Shown one piece after another: positions 62,604 through 64,000 of a stretch of DNA of 64,000 nt (positions are counted from its first letter, which is position 1; each line of letters begins with the position of its first letter). The position numbers were made by a program, and so were the translations under genes. The notes under the pieces were generated by a model that saw nothing but the letters and a program-made list of their open reading frames with translations, was not told where the DNA came from and did no database searches. Source of the stretch: Psychroflexus montanilacus (GTDB lineage Bacteria; Bacteroidota; Bacteroidia; Flavobacteriales; Flavobacteriaceae); assembly GCF_020164535.1 (NCBI RefSeq), contig NZ_JAIQZC010000001.1, positions 372,001 to 436,000 on the forward strand, written 5' to 3'.

Positions 62604-64000
62604 TCAATTTTGATCTACGTCTACAGAGGAATTGGTTTCAGAAGCTTCAACTTTGATGGTTTTTAGTAATTCTTCTGCTTCTGAAATTGTTTCTGGAAAC
62701 GACTGAAAGTTCTTGATAATGTTCTCTAGAATATACGTAGCATTATAGTTATCTCCCAAAGCATTAAAGTTTTTGGCCATCAGCAATAAGCCTTTCACTC
62801 CAAATTCTCTATACCTAGAATAATTTTTGGTCAGATCCTGGACTACAGCTGTAGAAGCTTCGTAGTCTTCAGCTTTATGTTTAAAGTAAGCATCGTAGTA
62901 TAGGGCTTCAGCTTTCAATTTTCCTGTAGCAGACTCAAGCACATCTTTGTAGGCAGATTCTGCTCGCTTTTCATCACCCACTTTAAGCGAAGATCTTGCA
63001 ATAAAAATTTTAGCATCGCTCACCACCTCTTCATCACTAATGTCTTTAGATAAAATCAATTCAGCATAAATCAAAGCTTTATCATAATTTTCAATTTCAA
63101 AGTAAGCTTTCATTAAATTAGACTGAGCAAATATTACATTTTGAGAAAAACTAGCTTCAGTTTCCAGACGAGCTAAACTGCTTATGGCTTTCTCATAATC
63201 ATCATTAGATAAATAAATCTGAGAGATTCGTCTTAAAGATTCTTCAGTAAATTCGCTAGAGCGGCTATCTACTACAGTTTCATAATAAGGAAGGGCTTCT
63301 TGAATTTCTCCTTTATTGTATAGTAATTGAGCTAGATAAAAATTTGATTTTAAACTATTTTTTCCATTTGGAAATTCTTTGAGATAAGTCTTAAATCCTG
63401 AAATTGCTTTTTCAATGTTATTATCAAGAAATTTATTTTCTGCAGCTTCATAAGTAGCTTCTTCAATATCGGAATCGGCGACTTCAACAAAATCGAGGGT
63501 GTTTACCCAACTTGAGTATTTATCGATTTGCCCCATATCAATATAAATCAATCGGACAGTTTGTACTGCCTGAAGTGCTTCTTGCGTATTTGGAAACTCA
63601 TTGACCAGTTGTTTAAACTTCGTTAGAGATTCATCATATTTTTCCTGATTGTAGTATATCAAAGCCTGCTTGGAAAGTGCCTTGGGGTAATACAAGCTAT
63701 TCTTGTGGTTGGTCAAAATATTTTGATAAGCTTGAATGGCTTGTCTGTCTTTATTTTCTGCCACATAGGTATTTCCTAGTTCATATAAAGCATCGTCTTT
63801 ATAGATTGATTTTGGGTAATTCTTAATGAATAAATTCAAGTTTTGAATTTTTTGCTCATTTCTATCTACAAAACCATAACTATATGCTTTTTGAAAAAAA
63901 GCATAATCACTCTTATAATTCTTCATCTCAATTGCACTATTGTAAGCTTCCATAGCAGGCCAGTATTGCCTTAACGCAAACTGAGCATCCCCAAGTCTTA
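62604..64000 (-). CDS. Tetratricopeptide-repeat protein, C-terminal part
   Basis: The frame stays open to the window edge, and codons beyond the ATG at 63953 continue the repeat pattern (RLGDAQFALRQYWPA), so the gene's 5' end is outside. At least 465 residues, built of TPR units such as DALYELGNTYVAENKDRQAI, KALSKQALIYYNQEKYDESL and SNFYLAQLLYNKGEIQEALP. The acidic C-terminus ends SVDVDQN. Such long TPR proteins in Bacteroidota are often envelope or secretion scaffolds; no specific role can be given. Confidence 0.85.
   Translation of the reverse strand, partial: RLGDAQFALRQYWPAMEAYNSAIEMKNYKSDYAFFQKAYSYGFVDRNEQKIQNLNLFIKNYPKSIYKDDALYELGNTYVAENKDRQAIQAYQNILTNHKNSLYYPKALSKQALIYYNQEKYDESLTKFKQLVNEFPNTQEALQAVQTVRLIYIDMGQIDKYSSWVNTLDFVEVADSDIEEATYEAAENKFLDNNIEKAISGFKTYLKEFPNGKNSLKSNFYLAQLLYNKGEIQEALPYYETVVDSRSSEFTEESLRRISQIYLSNDDYEKAISSLARLETEASFSQNVIFAQSNLMKAYFEIENYDKALIYAELILSKDISDEEVVSDAKIFIARSSLKVGDEKRAESAYKDVLESATGKLKAEALYYDAYFKHKAEDYEASTAVVQDLTKNYSRYREFGVKGLLLMAKNFNALGDNYNATYILENIIKNFQSFPETISEAEELLKTIKVEASETNSSVDVDQN

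Overview
The window is AT-rich chromosomal DNA from a member of the Bacteroidota, almost certainly family Flavobacteriaceae. The evidence is promoter -7 elements of the form TAnnTTTG, a 287-residue primary sigma factor without region 1.1, a T9SS porT gene next to ubiE/menG, a lipidated BamA-like protein (TamL type), and an N-acylornithine-type carbamoyltransferase in the arginine operon. I do not go below family level. There are no phage genes, insertion sequences, CRISPR arrays, tRNAs or rRNAs that I can see.

Layout. 1-10.3 kb holds single genes and short operons: the 5' end of an AEC transporter, a secreted dienelactone hydrolase, a SatD-like/DUF3307 gene pair preceded by four regularly spaced palindromes, an SLC13 transporter, outer-membrane phospholipase A, an RhlE-type helicase with two small followers, DUF1456, a DJ-1/PfpI protein and a FAD protein. 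10.3-38.9 kb is an amino-acid biosynthesis block: asnB with a divergent Lrp/AsnC regulator, leuACDB, the eight-gene arginine operon (GNAT-argGCDF'BEH), ilvDBNCA and thrABC. 39-46 kb has a lipoprotein SMP-30 protein, a redox group (zinc alcohol dehydrogenase, exported Dps, cytochrome c, PQQ sugar dehydrogenase), an MBL hydrolase coupled to a 49-residue membrane protein, and a large conserved protein of unknown function. 46-54 kb carries trkHA, menG-porT, a SpoU-type methyltransferase and tamL. 53.8-64 kb carries fba-accD, rpsO, pnp, proCBA, rpoD and a TPR protein cut by the window edge.

Two observations stand out. First, just upstream of the arginine operon the minus strand encodes a 21-codon peptide ending in four consecutive CGC arginine codons before the stop. 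This is the hallmark of an arginine attenuation leader, though no ordinary terminator hairpin is visible after it. Second, four 20-bp palindromes (ATTCGAT-N6-ATCGAAT) with an exact 28-bp period lie immediately upstream of a SatD-like gene whose C-terminus looks like a winged HTH and whose N-terminus resembles a cyclase/palm domain. It is followed by an overlapping membrane protein with paired intramembrane His/Asp residues. This could be an autoregulated sensor/effector pair of unknown function.

Less certain points: a hairpin repeat that seems to have invaded the 3' end of leuD, an AccD lacking all four zinc-ribbon cysteines, an exported Dps, and a proCBA operon lying between pnp and rpoD.
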